This document shows positions 50,758 through 63,967 of a DNA stretch of 64,000 nt, piece after piece. Position 1 is the first letter of the stretch. The number at the start of each line of letters is the position of its first letter. Below the pieces are notes generated by a model. The model was given only the letters and a program-made list of their open reading frames with translations. It searched no databases and was not told where the DNA came from. The stretch comes from Spirodela intermedia. Taxonomy: Eukaryota > Streptophyta > Magnoliopsida > Alismatales > Araceae. Made by a program: the position numbers and the translations under genes. The stretch covers positions 6,832,231-6,896,230 of the forward strand of contig LR746269.1 in NCBI GenBank assembly GCA_902729315.2, written 5' to 3'.

Positions 50758-53464
50758 GAGAGAGAGACGGGGGGAGAGAGAGCCAAAAAGTAGCATACAT
50801 GAGGACCGTACTGTCCATCAATCAGTTTAAAGTAATTCTTCAAGCATGCGGTATCCTAGGATGACTAATTTTGGTCAAACTTTAAACGGTATCTTTTTTC
50901 TTTTCCACTCAAAACGTTGAGCTCCCATACGAGATGGAGCACACAAGTTACCTATTGAGGGACGTTACCGTTTTTTTGGGAAAATTACCGTTTTGTTACT
51001 CTATTGAGGGACGTTAGGTGTTCATAAATAAGCACCTTAACATGCGCCGACGAATCCATCAAACAAAAGTTCAGAATAATAAAAAAAATACGAAAAGATA
51101 ATTCAAAATTCAAAATTAGGAAGAGCTAATATAAAATATCAACACTGAAATGTACCTGAAATTCGAAGTAATCATTGGAGAAATGGTTTGACAGAGCCCA
51201 TAAACCATAGATTGCTGCAGGGAAAACTAGCCTGGGGGATGAGAGAGCCATTCCACATCCTTTTACAGTTCTTTCAAATGAGCGCTGTAGATCTTCACTT
51301 CTTATCCCGATTCTAGTTTATTCAGCCATACAAGGAGTAAAAATGTTTAGCCTTCAAGAAGTTTTTGGAATGGTAATGAAAATATAAAAAATAAAATTTA
51401 AACATTTTTTAAAAAATAAAAAAATACAGCTGGAAAACCTACTTTTTTGTCTTTTTTTGCAAGAAAATTGAAGGCACAGCTTCCTTTGACAAGTTGTCCA
51501 CGTGACTAGATAAGAGCTGAAGGTACAAACAACTGCTTTGAAAGTTAGAAGAACGAACTGGTATCATGCATTGGCACAAGCACTGAAATCGCAGTCGACA
51601 GCTCGAAAGGTCAGCAATGAATGCCAAATCTCTAGTGACTACCAAAATTCATCATGTAAAATATTTATTTAACACAATATTTTAAAGGATTGTAACGTAA
51701 TTGCTGTTGACCTCAATGTACCAAATGGGTCGAGTCACTCAACCAACCTGAGAAGAACACCAGCAGCATAACTTACAGCAGCCTGTTCAAAAAAAGACGT
51801 ATTAAATTGTCTGATGAGAAAGATTTAATCGCAAAGACAACTAAATTGATCTGGTGACATAACGAGCAAGAAATCTATTATACTAGATTTTAAACTACCT
51901 TTCTGCAGGTAATAGCAATCCAAACACGTTTTGTCTTCTTATGTAACAGTTGAGCTGTTCTGAAAATTTCTATGAAAGAGAGTTTCAAAAAGATATTTGG
52001 ACTGCGGTGAGGTACATTGAAGAGGCGCATAAAGTGGTTTTAATGTTGGATCGCACATCTACGCCAGTTACCGTATTGTAAAGTGGTTTTAATGCGTGAT
52101 CACATTTTTTTTGGCTAGGTTTTATACGTACGATATCATCACTGCTTGAAAAGAAAAAAAAATAACAATGGTGTCCAATTCGCAGTTTCTGAAGAGTCTG
52201 GAAGTTTGAGCAATCTATAAGTATATACTGTGATGACTTAGATTCGCCATATTAATGGTTTATATATAGAGGTTTACCTGAAGCGACAGGGTTATTAAAC
52301 AATAACCGCCACACGCTGTGCCGATGCCAATGGTTAGAAGAGTAAGTTCCTTCTTGAGCTGGAAGCAGAAAAATAAGTGTTCGAAAAGAATAACCATTAT
52401 TAACTCTTAGCACACGAATAAAAATTGACAAGGCAACTCCAGATCATAATCGAGCAATCCAGTTGTCAAAGATACACAAAAGATCCATACAGCTTCATAT
52501 TGCAAAAGGTTGAGCTTCCTCCTCTTTTCACTATCGTTCCTCCAGTCCTGCAAGAAAAAGCATCTACACTTTCAAGCGTTGGAGATGTTGCCAACTCTCT
52601 AGAATTATTTAATTTAAAATCAAAATTATGGTGCACGGAAATTCATCTAAATTCAGACCCTTGCAACCGTTCTCTTGTTGAGTGGAGCGGTGTCATCACC
52701 CAAAATCCACTCTCTTGTTTTAGCCAACTTTAGAAATCCATCAACATCTTCATTTTTGTCCACCTGCACAGACTGGATGAGCGATTACAAGCCAAATGAT
52801 CGTGCTAATAGAAGGTCCGCAGATCATGATTAATAAGAGTCTTCCATGTGTCCTACAGAAATATTTTTCACAAAAAGATTCAACATACCTCTACGGAGTT
52901 CTGGTAACTTCCAAGGGCAGCATTTTCTTCTGTTTCAACATCACCTAAGGCTCCCTTGTTCCAGAGAATATCAGAAACTTTGGATATAAAATCGCCATAT
53001 GTAAGCCTCTCTCTCAGAAATTCCCTCAGCAAGTCCTCTCCTATCACATCATCTCCTAAGGAGCAGAAAGGAAAAGGGCATTATTCTCCGTCAAGACAAG
53101 GTTCCGACATTAGGAAAAGCATAAAATCCCAAAAATCCCTTAGCTAGCCATAAATAAGAATTTACAGAAAATCATAGCAGTAACCTCCGAAAATCACTTT
53201 TGGAGGTCCACAACTTCATGTTCCAATTTGCAGGCATATATCCGTATATCGATCTATATATACATATATTTGTATACATATACATCTGAGTGGGCGAAAC
53301 TTACCACGTGGAAGATAGCTTCTCAAGGAGGCCACACGGAGAGATCTTCTCCGCCGGGAGCCATTGAATGCAGGGGCGCGTACGGTGGAGGATGCTCCGT
53401 TGAAGAAGAGAGACAAGCTCGAAATCTCAGCGCCACTCCCTGTGCGCAGCCACAGTGCATTCAT
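50069..53464 (-). CDS. Plastid AtpI/UncI-type membrane protein, CGL160-like
   Basis: Eight exons give 289 residues: 53464-53305, 53055-52889, 52763-52659, 52547-52491, 52358-52278, 51782-51748 (only 35 nt), 51312-51156 and 50176-50069. Seen: a Ser/Arg-rich N-terminus fitting a plastid transit peptide (1 to about 50), a hydrophilic middle rich in charged residues (to about 163), then four membrane segments at about 168-185, 187-202, 231-243 and 255-274. A PRLVFPAAIYGLW motif and LVPAMLGLFAYKAAALVQ resemble the AtpI/UncI domain of CGL160, which helps assemble the membrane part of the chloroplast ATP synthase (family knowledge, recalled). A role in ATP synthase or another thylakoid complex is inferred. 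The exon 3 donor is GTCTGA, weaker than usual. It diverges from HINT. Confidence 0.72.
50565..50770. repeat. Compound GA, TA, GA microsatellite in the last intron of the AtpI-like gene
   Basis: GA/GATA-rich DNA (50565-50668), a (TA)n run of about 48 bp (50671-50719) and further GA repeats (to about 50770) lie inside the 979-bp intron 50177-51155. Confidence 0.95.
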
Positions 53465-54299
53465 CTCTGCCCTGAGGCGCCAGCTACCCCACGCCGCTCC
53501 TGGATGAGACTGGCGCGGAGGAATGGCGGGTAAGGGGATAGTGAAGGGAGATGGAGGTATCTTCCCATCAGTGTACACTGTCAATCCTCCGTTTCAAAAG
53601 CCCATCGTAGAAAAATCTGCAGCATATTCCATCCACATCCCTGTAAATCTCAGCATTTACAAAAACAATGCCTTTCAAATAAATTATCTGCACATGCCCA
53701 AAATGGGAGGATACAATTTTATTGACGGCGTTCCAATAAGTTTTACAAAAAAGTCCTCGTCGCGGCGAGGACTGTTCGTTAAGAACTTTCCCACATAATA
53801 TTAAATATATATTTAATTTTAAAGATATATAATAAGGATTCATTTTGCGATTTTTTTCGATGATATTTTAAACATATATTAATATTATTGAATTTATTTC
53901 TTTGAATTGGGTATAAAAGATATCATATCCAATTAGGGTGAAATACAAGGAAACAGGGGCATAAAAATGCGAGATAAATTAGAATAATAATTAATCATCC
54001 AACATTTTTCTGCGTAGAGGGAGTGACACCCGAAAAAAATTCAGAATGATAAATATACCATCGTCCTCATGGCCAAAACAAGACGATCCTCTGGTCCACA
54101 AGAGGCTGAGATCCTCTGGACCGGCGTACTACACTAGCGCCAAAAAGGAATACAGAGCCGCCGGGCGAGCCGGTTGGTGTTGTGCACCACGGTCTAGAGG
54201 ATGTGGACCGAGGCAGATGGCCGTGGGGAGGCGTCTACTTAAACTGTGCCCTAGCTCGAGCTCGGAATTGGGTCGGTGCTCTCGGCCTTGGGTCCTGCC
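53465..54299. other. Divergent promoter region between the AtpI-like and HINT genes
   Basis: This 835-bp spacer is AT-rich in the middle (about 53790-54000) and GC-richer at both gene-proximal ends. No extra gene is seen, and no convincing TATA box was assigned. Confidence 0.45.
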
Positions 54300-56523
<2,224 letters not shown>

Positions 56524-57068
56524 TTTGGTCTCGGTCGCTCTCTCTCCTTCCTCTCTCTCTCTCTCTCTCTCTAGATTGCCGGAGCTTGGCAGGTATGCTC
56601 ATCGTCAGCTTACTTATTATAAATAAAAGTACCGTAAATCAAATCCCCAGGACCTTTTGGGTTTTCGGCTTCGGCGGCTGTGTTTAGCTTCCGGCGCTGT
56701 AGATCATGCCCAGGGAGGGAGAGAGAGAGAGAGAGAAATTAGACGTTCTTCTGTGTGGGTTTTTTCTAGGCTAATTGTCGACTTTTTTTCTCTCTCTAGT
56801 CTCTCTCTCTCTCTCTCTATTTGTGGGGCCCTACTGGCCTGGCCTGGCGTGCTGACATTGTGTGTAGTGGTGGCGTCAAGGTAGCCCCACCGTTAGCGAC
56901 GGCGGGAGAGAAAAGAAACCCATTACATTGTGTGTAGTGGGTGAATGGGACCGTCTTCTGCGTCTACGTTCAGATCATCTTAATTTTCTGACCCACCTCA
57001 GAAGATCGACCAGCGAAGCCTTCTTCAGATCCCCATCTCCTCCCAGATTCTCCCTCCATTGATCAATC

Positions 57069-57122
<54 letters not shown>

Positions 57123-57462
57123 GGGATCGTCCTCAGTAAGATTGGATCTCTACGAGCATCTGGCACCGTGTTTGCACACACCACCTCCATCACAAGCTTA
57201 ATGCGACGATTCCGTGATCTTCTGAAGAACAGGCCTCGAGCAGATCGATGCCCGGGTTGGAGCCGAAAACCAGACAAGAGGGGAGGAAACGATCTTGTTC
57301 ATGACAAGCTGGGTCGGCAAATGTCCTCATTTATTACCACGAAAACCAATTCTAAGCTTAGCTGGGACGCCCACCTGTTGAAAACCCTATTTCTCTCTAC
57401 GGACGATCCGCCGAAGCGACCGCTTGATCGAGCAGGACGAGAGGAGCAGAAGTCAACGCAAC
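56524..57462. other. Convergent spacer with CT/GA microsatellites
   Basis: CT or GA runs lie at about 56552-56572, 56716-56738, 56797-56819 and 57075-57120. A 16-bp direct repeat, ACATTGTGTGTAGTGG, occurs at 56855 and 56925. The 3' ends of HINT and of the RETICULATA-related gene should lie here. No other gene is seen. Confidence 0.5.
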
Positions 57463-58596
57463 TCACTTGAAGTCGGCAGCAGACTCCGCCGCCTGCGCCA
57501 CTGGTTCGGCGGTGCGGACCCGCTTTGGGAGGAGCTTCACCGTCGTCGCGTCGTCTTCTTCCTCCCCGGCGAACGCCTGGTTTTCCTCCGCCTTCTGGGA
57601 ACCCGTCAACCTCGCGAGGGTGACGAAGGAGACGCCGCCGAGGATATTGTTGAGGCAGCGCAGCACCACGACGGAGCCCTTGAACGCCGCCGGCGGCAGC
57701 GCTCCCCCCATGAGGAACTCGGCGCCGTTGAGGGTCTGGTACCGGAGGTTGCTGCTCAGCCCCATGTGGATCGCCCACGTCAGAGCGTTCAGCACCGTCG
57801 GCGGCGGCTTGTTGGGGGTCTCGAAGGCCGCGTCCATCTTCTTCCTCAGCGCGATCAGGCCATTGGAGATGGCGGTGCCGGCGAGCCCCGCTGCGAATCC
57901 GACGCAGGAGAAGGTGGATCCCTTGAAGACGAAGGTCCCCAGCCGGTCGATCATGGAGTAGGCCCCCGGCTGGAACATGTGCCCCGGCGGGCAGGAGGCG
58001 AAGAGCCCCGGCAGGGCAGCAGCAGCGCCGCTGGTCGCTGCCGTGGGGGCGAGGAGGTACATGAGGACGAAGTTGAGGATGGAGCCGACGACGAGGGTGG
58101 AGAAGACGAAGTCGAGCTCGTTGAGGCCGAAGTTGGGGCGGGAGGCCATGTCTCCCAGCACGCATGAGCTGACGCCTACGATCTCCTCCATGAGGACCTT
58201 GAAGGGGAACTGCGGATCCGCAGAAACCCTAGATCTCCATCCCTCGACGAAGATCCCCAGAGGACCGAGATCCGCCGGCGGATCCGGTCGTCTGGGGCCG
58301 CCGGAACTCCCATCGCCGCCACCGCCGCCGGCCCCCGATCCGCCTCTGCCGTTGTTGTTGACGCCACCGCCACCGCCGCCGCCGGCGAGATCGGCGGCGA
58401 AGGAGCTCCGGCCGGGAACGGAGGATCTGGCCGGAAGCAAGGGGTGGGAGAGAGAGAAGCTTGGAGAAGGGGAAGCGGCAGGGAAGGACGCGGCGGCGGC
58501 CGGGAAGGAGGGCGCCTGAGCGGGAAGAAGAAACCGGTTGCCACCCGAGCTGGAGGGGGAGCCTGTGACGCCGGAGAGGTGGAGCAGCTGCGCCAT
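57463..58596 (-). CDS. RETICULATA-related chloroplast membrane protein (DUF3411)
   Basis: One uninterrupted exon encodes 377 residues from ATG 58596. RETICULATA and RETICULATA-RELATED proteins sit in the plastid envelope and influence mesophyll development and the reticulate leaf pattern (family knowledge). The molecular activity is not established. Seen: a Ser/Pro/Ala-rich transit-like N-terminus, a Gly-rich linker (about 70-100), then DUF3411 text including FKVLMEEIVGVSSCVLGDMA, RPNFGLNELDFVFST, a membrane segment at about 163-184, PPGHMFQPG, a second hydrophobic stretch at about 222-250 and a third at about 306-331 with RCLNNILGGVSFV. The acidic and basic C-terminal tail is variable in the family. 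The gene is very GC-rich. RER3/RER4-type is my best guess, based on general resemblance only. Confidence 0.9.
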   Translation of the reverse strand: MAQLLHLSGVTGSPSSSGGNRFLLPAQAPSFPAAAASFPAASPSPSFSLSHPLLPARSSVPGRSSFAADLAGGGGGGGVNNNGRGGSGAGGGGGDGSSGGPRRPDPPADLGPLGIFVEGWRSRVSADPQFPFKVLMEEIVGVSSCVLGDMASRPNFGLNELDFVFSTLVVGSILNFVLMYLLAPTAATSGAAAALPGLFASCPPGHMFQPGAYSMIDRLGTFVFKGSTFSCVGFAAGLAGTAISNGLIALRKKMDAAFETPNKPPPTVLNALTWAIHMGLSSNLRYQTLNGAEFLMGGALPPAAFKGSVVVLRCLNNILGGVSFVTLARLTGSQKAEENQAFAGEEEDDATTVKLLPKRVRTAEPVAQAAESAADFK

Positions 58597-58728
58597 GGCG
58601 GCGGCGGAGGAGCTTCTTCTTCCTCTGCGGCCGCTGCGACGGAGAGCGCAGGAACGAGCAAGACGTTAGGTTGGTAGAGGTGTTAGTTGGAACGAAGAGA
58701 GAGACTAGAAAAGTTGGATCTTTTCTCC

Positions 58729-58737
58729 CTTTATAGA
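58729..58737 (-). promoter_or_regulatory. TATA box of the RETICULATA-related gene
   Basis: Minus-strand TCTATAAAG lies at 58737-58729, about 135 bp before the start codon. This would give a leader of roughly 100 nt. Confidence 0.5.
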
Positions 58738-58739
58738 TA

Positions 58740-59985
58740 TCTACTTACCTTTATGTCCCTATAAAAAATATATTTACTTATTTTGCATGACTCCTAAATT
58801 AGATCCCTTCCTCTTTTCACTCTCACATCAAACCCCCCCAAACTTTTTGATTTCGCTCCTCGATTAAGCGAGATAATACGATTAAAAGTGACTAATTTGT
58901 ACCCGATTTTTAAAAATCCCCACTTCCCTCTCCTAAATACACTCATCTCTCTCTCTCTCTCTCTCTCCCCCTCTCTCTACCTCTCTCCACCGTCCACATG
59001 GGTGTGCGTGCGTCGCCGTCCCACCTGCCGCCTTTCTCTCTCTTCACCGCGTTGGTATTCCGCAGAGTTCAATTGAATTGATTAAAATAATTATTTACCT
59101 TTTCATATAAAAATATTCTGTAATTTTTGTAAAAAAGTCATCCCGAAATGTCCAAAATAAATGTTTTTTTCACCGTAATTTAAGAAAGTATTGACATAAT
59201 TATTAACTTATTACCATAAAACAGTGATAATGTACAGGGTTTTTTATTGATATACGCCTTCTATATACGTCACCAGAAAAAAAACGTAATTATCTCAATA
59301 AAATAATTACGTTTACTTTTACGAAAGAGAAGATTATTTAGTACTTATGTGTAAATATATAATATTAAGGGTCTATAAAATAAAAACCATCATTTGGAAT
59401 CAACAGCACGTGTTCTTTTTCTGTTCTTCTGAAGAGCTTCACTACGAATCAAAGTATGTCGTATAATGGGCCTGACCCAATCACGTAAGTAGGCCCAAAT
59501 ACAGCTCTCCTCGATGTCCGAGGCCGAATATAGGCCCATTTAGCCCATTTAGTTAAACCGGAGAGTGGTGGGGTTAGACACATTAGACCCCATTTAGCTA
59601 GGCCCATTAGAGCGTTGCAGTAACATGGGTTAGGACTCATGCGGGATTGAGGGGGGAGAGAGAGAAGAGAGAGAGAGGGAGTTATGTAATTTGGCTGACA
59701 TGAGGTAATTGGGCCTGAAATGGGCCTTTGCTTCATTGGACCACGACCTGAGAAATTATTTCGGAACTTACGTGGATTGCCAGATGTCCCACTTTAGAAT
59801 TTATTAGTTACTAATAATTTAATTATAGTAATAAATATCTGATCTAGTGCTCAGCTGTTACCAACATAATTCCCACAATCTGTCCGTACATCATCCTATC
59901 TCTCAGCAAGAAAATTTTCATTCCACTTAAGCTGTCAGAGGCCATTTAATCTCTCTCCACTCTCAGATTACTAATAAGTTAGACG
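58740..59985. other. Intergenic spacer between RETICULATA-related gene and receptor kinase
   Basis: AT-rich DNA with a CT run near 58945-58980, a GA-rich run near 59655-59682 and a group of GGCCCA/TGGGCC motifs at about 59467-59600. No gene is supported. Confidence 0.5.
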
Positions 59986-59988
59986 CGG

Positions 59989-60178
59989 TTGACTATGGGT
60001 GATGGGGCCCACATTGCCGGAAACCCTCACAGAAGGTCTCGTCTAAAGCTTACCGCCTCAGGGTTCATCGACGGACACGTCACTCGCCCACGGCATTGAC
60101 TGATCGTCATCCGTTACGAAGTCGAGGCATATAAGGCCTCTTTAAATGCGGTAAATTCCGATCCGAGTCGGTTTGACC
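59989..60178 (+). promoter_or_regulatory. W-box group and TATA-like element upstream of the receptor kinase
   Basis: TTGAC(T/C) cores lie at 59989, 60096 and 60173. A TATA-like GCATATAAGG at 60127-60136 sits about 235 bp before the start codon. W-boxes are WRKY sites found in many defence genes. Occupancy and the transcription start are unknown. Confidence 0.35.
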
Positions 60179-60367
60179 CGGCTGATCCCGAGCACCGCGG
60201 TTTGCGGCGGACAGCCGAAGCTTATATGGCCTCTGACTTTTTAGCTTGACAGCTGGGTTTCCGGCACGCCACCGTCGGCGGCGGCGCGGCGGGGATATCG
60301 TTGACGCGTCGATGTTTTCTCTCTCTCTCGCCACCGTCTTCCTCTGTCTTCTTCCACGGCCGTCGTG

Positions 60368-63300
60368 ATGAGCTCTGAGCGCCTCCTGCACTTCGTCTTC
60401 TTCCTCTTGCCGATATTTCTCTCGGAGCTTCCCGGCGGTGCCGCCGGGAATACACAGGCGGAGGCCCTCCTCGTTTGGAGAGCGACTCTCAAGAGCCACG
60501 ATAACATCAGCTCTTGGGCCGTCAACAGCAGCGCCGCTCCCTGCGGGTGGAAGGGCATCGCCTGCCGGCAAGGGAAGGTGATGGGAATAGAGCTTCCCGG
60601 TGGTGGGCTCGCCGGCGACCTGAGTAGCCTCGATTTCTCTCTCTTCCAAGATCTAGAGACCATCAACCTCGCCGGCAATGGCCTCACAGGGCTGATCCCT
60701 CGGAGGATTGCCAATCTGAGCCAACTCGTCTCTCTCCAGCTCCAGCAGAACCAACTCTCCGGCGAACTCCCCGGCGAGCTTGGAGCTCTTGGGGAGAAGC
60801 TCCTCCGTCTAGATTTGAGCGAGAACCACCTGATCGGACCCATCCCTCCGTCTCTTGGGAATCTCTCTGCGATTAACCACCTGATCCTCTTCAAGAATCA
60901 GATCGACGGGGAGATTCCCGGGGAGCTGGGAAACCTGGTGAACCTGGAAGATCTGGAACTTAACTTCAACCGTCTCTCTGGTTCGATCCCGCGGACGCTG
61001 GGGAGGTTGACGAAGCTCGGCGTCCTGCAGCTCTACGAGAATCGGCTCTCGGGTCCGATTCCTTATTCTCTGGGGAACTTGACGGAGCTCAACACCTTGT
61101 TGCTTTTCAACAACTATCTCTCTGGTTCGATCCCCCCGGAGATTGGGAGGTTGAAGAAGCTCTTCCTGTTGAGCTTGAGCACCAACAACCTCACCGGGGG
61201 CGTGCCCAGCTCGTTCAAGAACCTCACCAGTCTGACAGATCTCCTCCTCTTCGAGAATGAGCTATCGGGAGCTCTCCCAAAGGAGATGGACTTCGCCGCC
61301 ATGGCCGTCGTCGGCCTGCAGAAGAATCGGTTCTCCGGCGAGCTTCCAGCTGCGCTTTGCCGTGCCGGCGCTCTGGAACACCTCAACGCCGCCGGGAACC
61401 TCTTCACCGGAGGAGTGCCCGATGGGCTGAGGAACTGCTCGTCATTGGGGAGGCTCATCCTCAGGGAGAACCAGCTCGTGGGGAATCTCTCCGAGGATTT
61501 TGGAGTCTACCCAGTTCTGGAATACGCTGATTTGAGCTCCAACAGATTCTTCGGCGAGTTATCGGAGAAGTGGGGAAGATGCACCAACTTAACGATGCTC
61601 CAGATCTCCGGGAACAACATCTCCGGCGAGATCCCCCGTCGGCTAGGGGAGTTGACCATGCTGAAGGTGCTCGATCTGTCGTGGAACCAGTTGCGAGGAG
61701 AGATCCCTGAAGAACTGGGCGGCGGGTTGATTTCCCTCTTCGAGCTGAGAGTGAACGGCAATGAGCTTTCCGGCGAGGTGCCGTCGTCGATCGGGAGGTT
61801 GACCGAGCTGGAGATTCTTGATCTCTCAGGCAACCAGCTGAGAGGGCAGATTCCAGTGGAGATTGGCAACCTTGCCAAGCTCCGCAGCATGGATCTGAGC
61901 CGGAATATGTTCAACGGGAAAATCCCCACGCAGATTGGGAAGCTGCTGGATCTCCAGATCTTGCTTGATCTCAGCAAGAACGCCATCGCCGGCGAAATCC
62001 CGCCGGAGCTGGGGAAGCTGGTGATGCTGGAAGCCCTAAATCTTTCCTGCAACAGATTAACAGGAGCCATTCCCGCCTCTCTGCGGAACATGATCAGCCT
62101 CTCTTCCATCAACCTGTCGCACAACTTCCTGGAGGGTCCCCTCCCGGAGAGCGACTTCTTCCGGCGGGCACCAGCGGCGGCGTTTACCGACAACCGGGGG
62201 CTGTGCAACGGCAGCGGCGGCGGCGCCGCCAGCGAGCTGGGTCTCCCTCCTTGCAACTCCATTTCCGACGTTCGAGGAAGAAAAAGAAGGAAGGTGGTGC
62301 TTCTCTCCATCTTCTTGCCCCTCTCAGCTGTCGTCTTCTTCATCCTCGCGTTGGCCGGATACATCTCCTGCTTCCGCCGGAGGAGAGGGGATGTCGAGGA
62401 GGAAGATGAAGGGGACGTGGAGGCCTTCTCCTCTGCGGATCTCGGAAGAGGGATAACCCTCCATGACGTCGCCGCCGCCACGGCGGGCTTTGACGACAAG
62501 TTCTGCATCGGGAGTGGCGGCTGGGGGAGCGTCTACAAGGTGCAGCTCCCCGGCGGCGGCGGGGCGACGGTGGCGATAAAGAAGCTCCACGCGGTCGACG
62601 GGGACGAGAGCTCCTTCAAGAACGAAGTCCGCGCGCTGACGGCGATCCGCCATCGCAACATCGTGAAGCTCTACGGCTTCTACTTCAGCCGTCGGTGCAA
62701 GTTCCTGGTTTACGAGTACATGGCGAACGGCAGCGTCGCCGCCGTGCTCCGCCGCGACGAGGCGGCGGCGGAGCTAGACTGGGCGAAGAGGGTGAGGATC
62801 ATCTCCGAGGTGGCCAGCGCCGTCGCGTACATGCACCACGACTGCTTGCCGCCGCTGCTGCACCGGGACATCACCAGTGCAAATATCCTTCTCGACGAGG
62901 AGTTCAAGGCCTGCGTCTCCGACTTCGGCACCGCCAGGTTCTTGAATCCCGAGCAGTCCACCTGGTCCGCTGCCGGCGCTCTCGCCGGAACCCTAGGCTA
63001 CCTTGCCCCCGGTGAATCTCTTCTTCTCCGACGCCACCACTCGTCCTTGTCTCTCCTCTGCTCACAAACACATTCACCTTCTCTCTCTCTCTTTCTCTTG
63101 GTCTTTCTCTCTCTAGAGCTTGCTTACACGGTGAAGGCGACGACGGCGAGCGACGTGTACAGCTTCGGGGTGGTGGCGCTGGAGATTCTGGCGGGGAGGC
63201 ACGCGGGCGAGCTGATCGGAGAGTTGCCGTCTCCGGAGGGGAGGGAGAAGCTGCTGGTGGAGGTCTTGGATTGGCGGCTGAAACCACCGACGGGGCAACT

Positions 63301-63493
63301 GGCGAGCGCCGTCCTTGTGGCGGCGGCGGTGGCACTGTCGTGTCTTCGCGTTGAGCCGGCGCGTCGCCCGACGATGGACAGCGTCTCCATGAGGTTGACC
63401 GACCCCCGCCCGCCGCCGCTCCCCGCGCCGCTTCGCTCCATCAGACTCCGCGACCTGGTGGTGCTCGATGAGGCGGCGGCCGTCTCCGGCTGA
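60368..63493 (+). CDS. LRR receptor-like kinase, MIK2 (MDIS1-interacting receptor-like kinase 2) type
   Basis: Two exons, 60368-63011 and 63117-63493, give 1006 residues. MIK2-type receptors sit in the plasma membrane and perceive peptide or damage signals (family knowledge). Seen: a signal peptide (1 to about 27), an N-terminal cap with an SSWAVNSSAAPCGWKGIAC motif, about twenty leucine-rich repeats to residue ~600, a C-terminal cap, a membrane segment (about 641-667), and a kinase domain with GSGGWGSVY near 714, VAIKK, HRDITSANILL near 831 and SDFGTA near 851. APE is LAPE, rebuilt across the intron. As an RD kinase with all catalytic residues present, it should be active. The gene reads without a stop through its 105-nt intron; I split it because GTGAAT and CTCTAG give the expected GYLAPELAYT. 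The gene is GC-rich. Confidence 0.92.
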   Translation: MSSERLLHFVFFLLPIFLSELPGGAAGNTQAEALLVWRATLKSHDNISSWAVNSSAAPCGWKGIACRQGKVMGIELPGGGLAGDLSSLDFSLFQDLETINLAGNGLTGLIPRRIANLSQLVSLQLQQNQLSGELPGELGALGEKLLRLDLSENHLIGPIPPSLGNLSAINHLILFKNQIDGEIPGELGNLVNLEDLELNFNRLSGSIPRTLGRLTKLGVLQLYENRLSGPIPYSLGNLTELNTLLLFNNYLSGSIPPEIGRLKKLFLLSLSTNNLTGGVPSSFKNLTSLTDLLLFENELSGALPKEMDFAAMAVVGLQKNRFSGELPAALCRAGALEHLNAAGNLFTGGVPDGLRNCSSLGRLILRENQLVGNLSEDFGVYPVLEYADLSSNRFFGELSEKWGRCTNLTMLQISGNNISGEIPRRLGELTMLKVLDLSWNQLRGEIPEELGGGLISLFELRVNGNELSGEVPSSIGRLTELEILDLSGNQLRGQIPVEIGNLAKLRSMDLSRNMFNGKIPTQIGKLLDLQILLDLSKNAIAGEIPPELGKLVMLEALNLSCNRLTGAIPASLRNMISLSSINLSHNFLEGPLPESDFFRRAPAAAFTDNRGLCNGSGGGAASELGLPPCNSISDVRGRKRRKVVLLSIFLPLSAVVFFILALAGYISCFRRRRGDVEEEDEGDVEAFSSADLGRGITLHDVAAATAGFDDKFCIGSGGWGSVYKVQLPGGGGATVAIKKLHAVDGDESSFKNEVRALTAIRHRNIVKLYGFYFSRRCKFLVYEYMANGSVAAVLRRDEAAAELDWAKRVRIISEVASAVAYMHHDCLPPLLHRDITSANILLDEEFKACVSDFGTARFLNPEQSTWSAAGALAGTLGYLAPGESLLLRRHHSSLSLLCSQTHSPSLSLFLLVFLSLELAYTVKATTASDVYSFGVVALEILAGRHAGELIGELPSPEGREKLLVEVLDWRLKPPTGQLASAVLVAAAVALSCLRVEPARRPTMDSVSMRLTDPRPPPLPAPLRSIRLRDLVVLDEAAAVSG

Positions 63494-63931
63494 CGTGTGC
63501 ACATACGTGGAACGTCTGAATGCGGTTTCCATTTTTTTGTAAAACAATCCCCACAAAATCTTGAATTTTGTAAAAAGTTAATTTCTCATTCACCCTTTTA
63601 CCCCTCCCTCTTTAAAAAGTCTCCTTGTTCGTGGGGGACGTCAGGGAGTTGACCATAGACCAGCTGTGGTTCATTCGCGCTCGTTTCTTGTTGCGAATTT
63701 AAATAATTTTATTATATTTTTAATTAAAAAAGTCCCTCTCTCAGATATTATTAATGTCAGTAATTTTGCAGCACGTTTTCCTCTCCATCCCTACAACTCC
63801 TACCCACCTTCCTGCCACCTACCTTCGACAAACGGGTCAAAGCATATATTTTATAAAATCAAAGGTAAAACTGAAAACTGAACAAGGGCTTATTGGAAAG
63901 CTCCCCAGCTGCTACCCTGTCCGCTAGCGCC

Positions 63932-63967
<36 letters not shown>

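Noticed and set aside
57424-58167. 247-codon plus-strand and 288-codon minus-strand frames over the RETICULATA-related gene
   Set aside because: These are shadows in other frames of a GC-rich coding exon; the DUF3411 frame explains the region fully.
60107-60894. Minus-strand frames of 180 and 217 codons at the kinase 5' end
   Set aside because: They run antisense across the kinase signal peptide and its promoter, and their composition is that of antisense GC-rich coding DNA.
61507-62508. Long minus-strand open frame (333 codons) opposite the receptor kinase
   Set aside because: It is the antisense shadow of the GC-rich leucine-rich repeat region, which has a clear family match on the plus strand.
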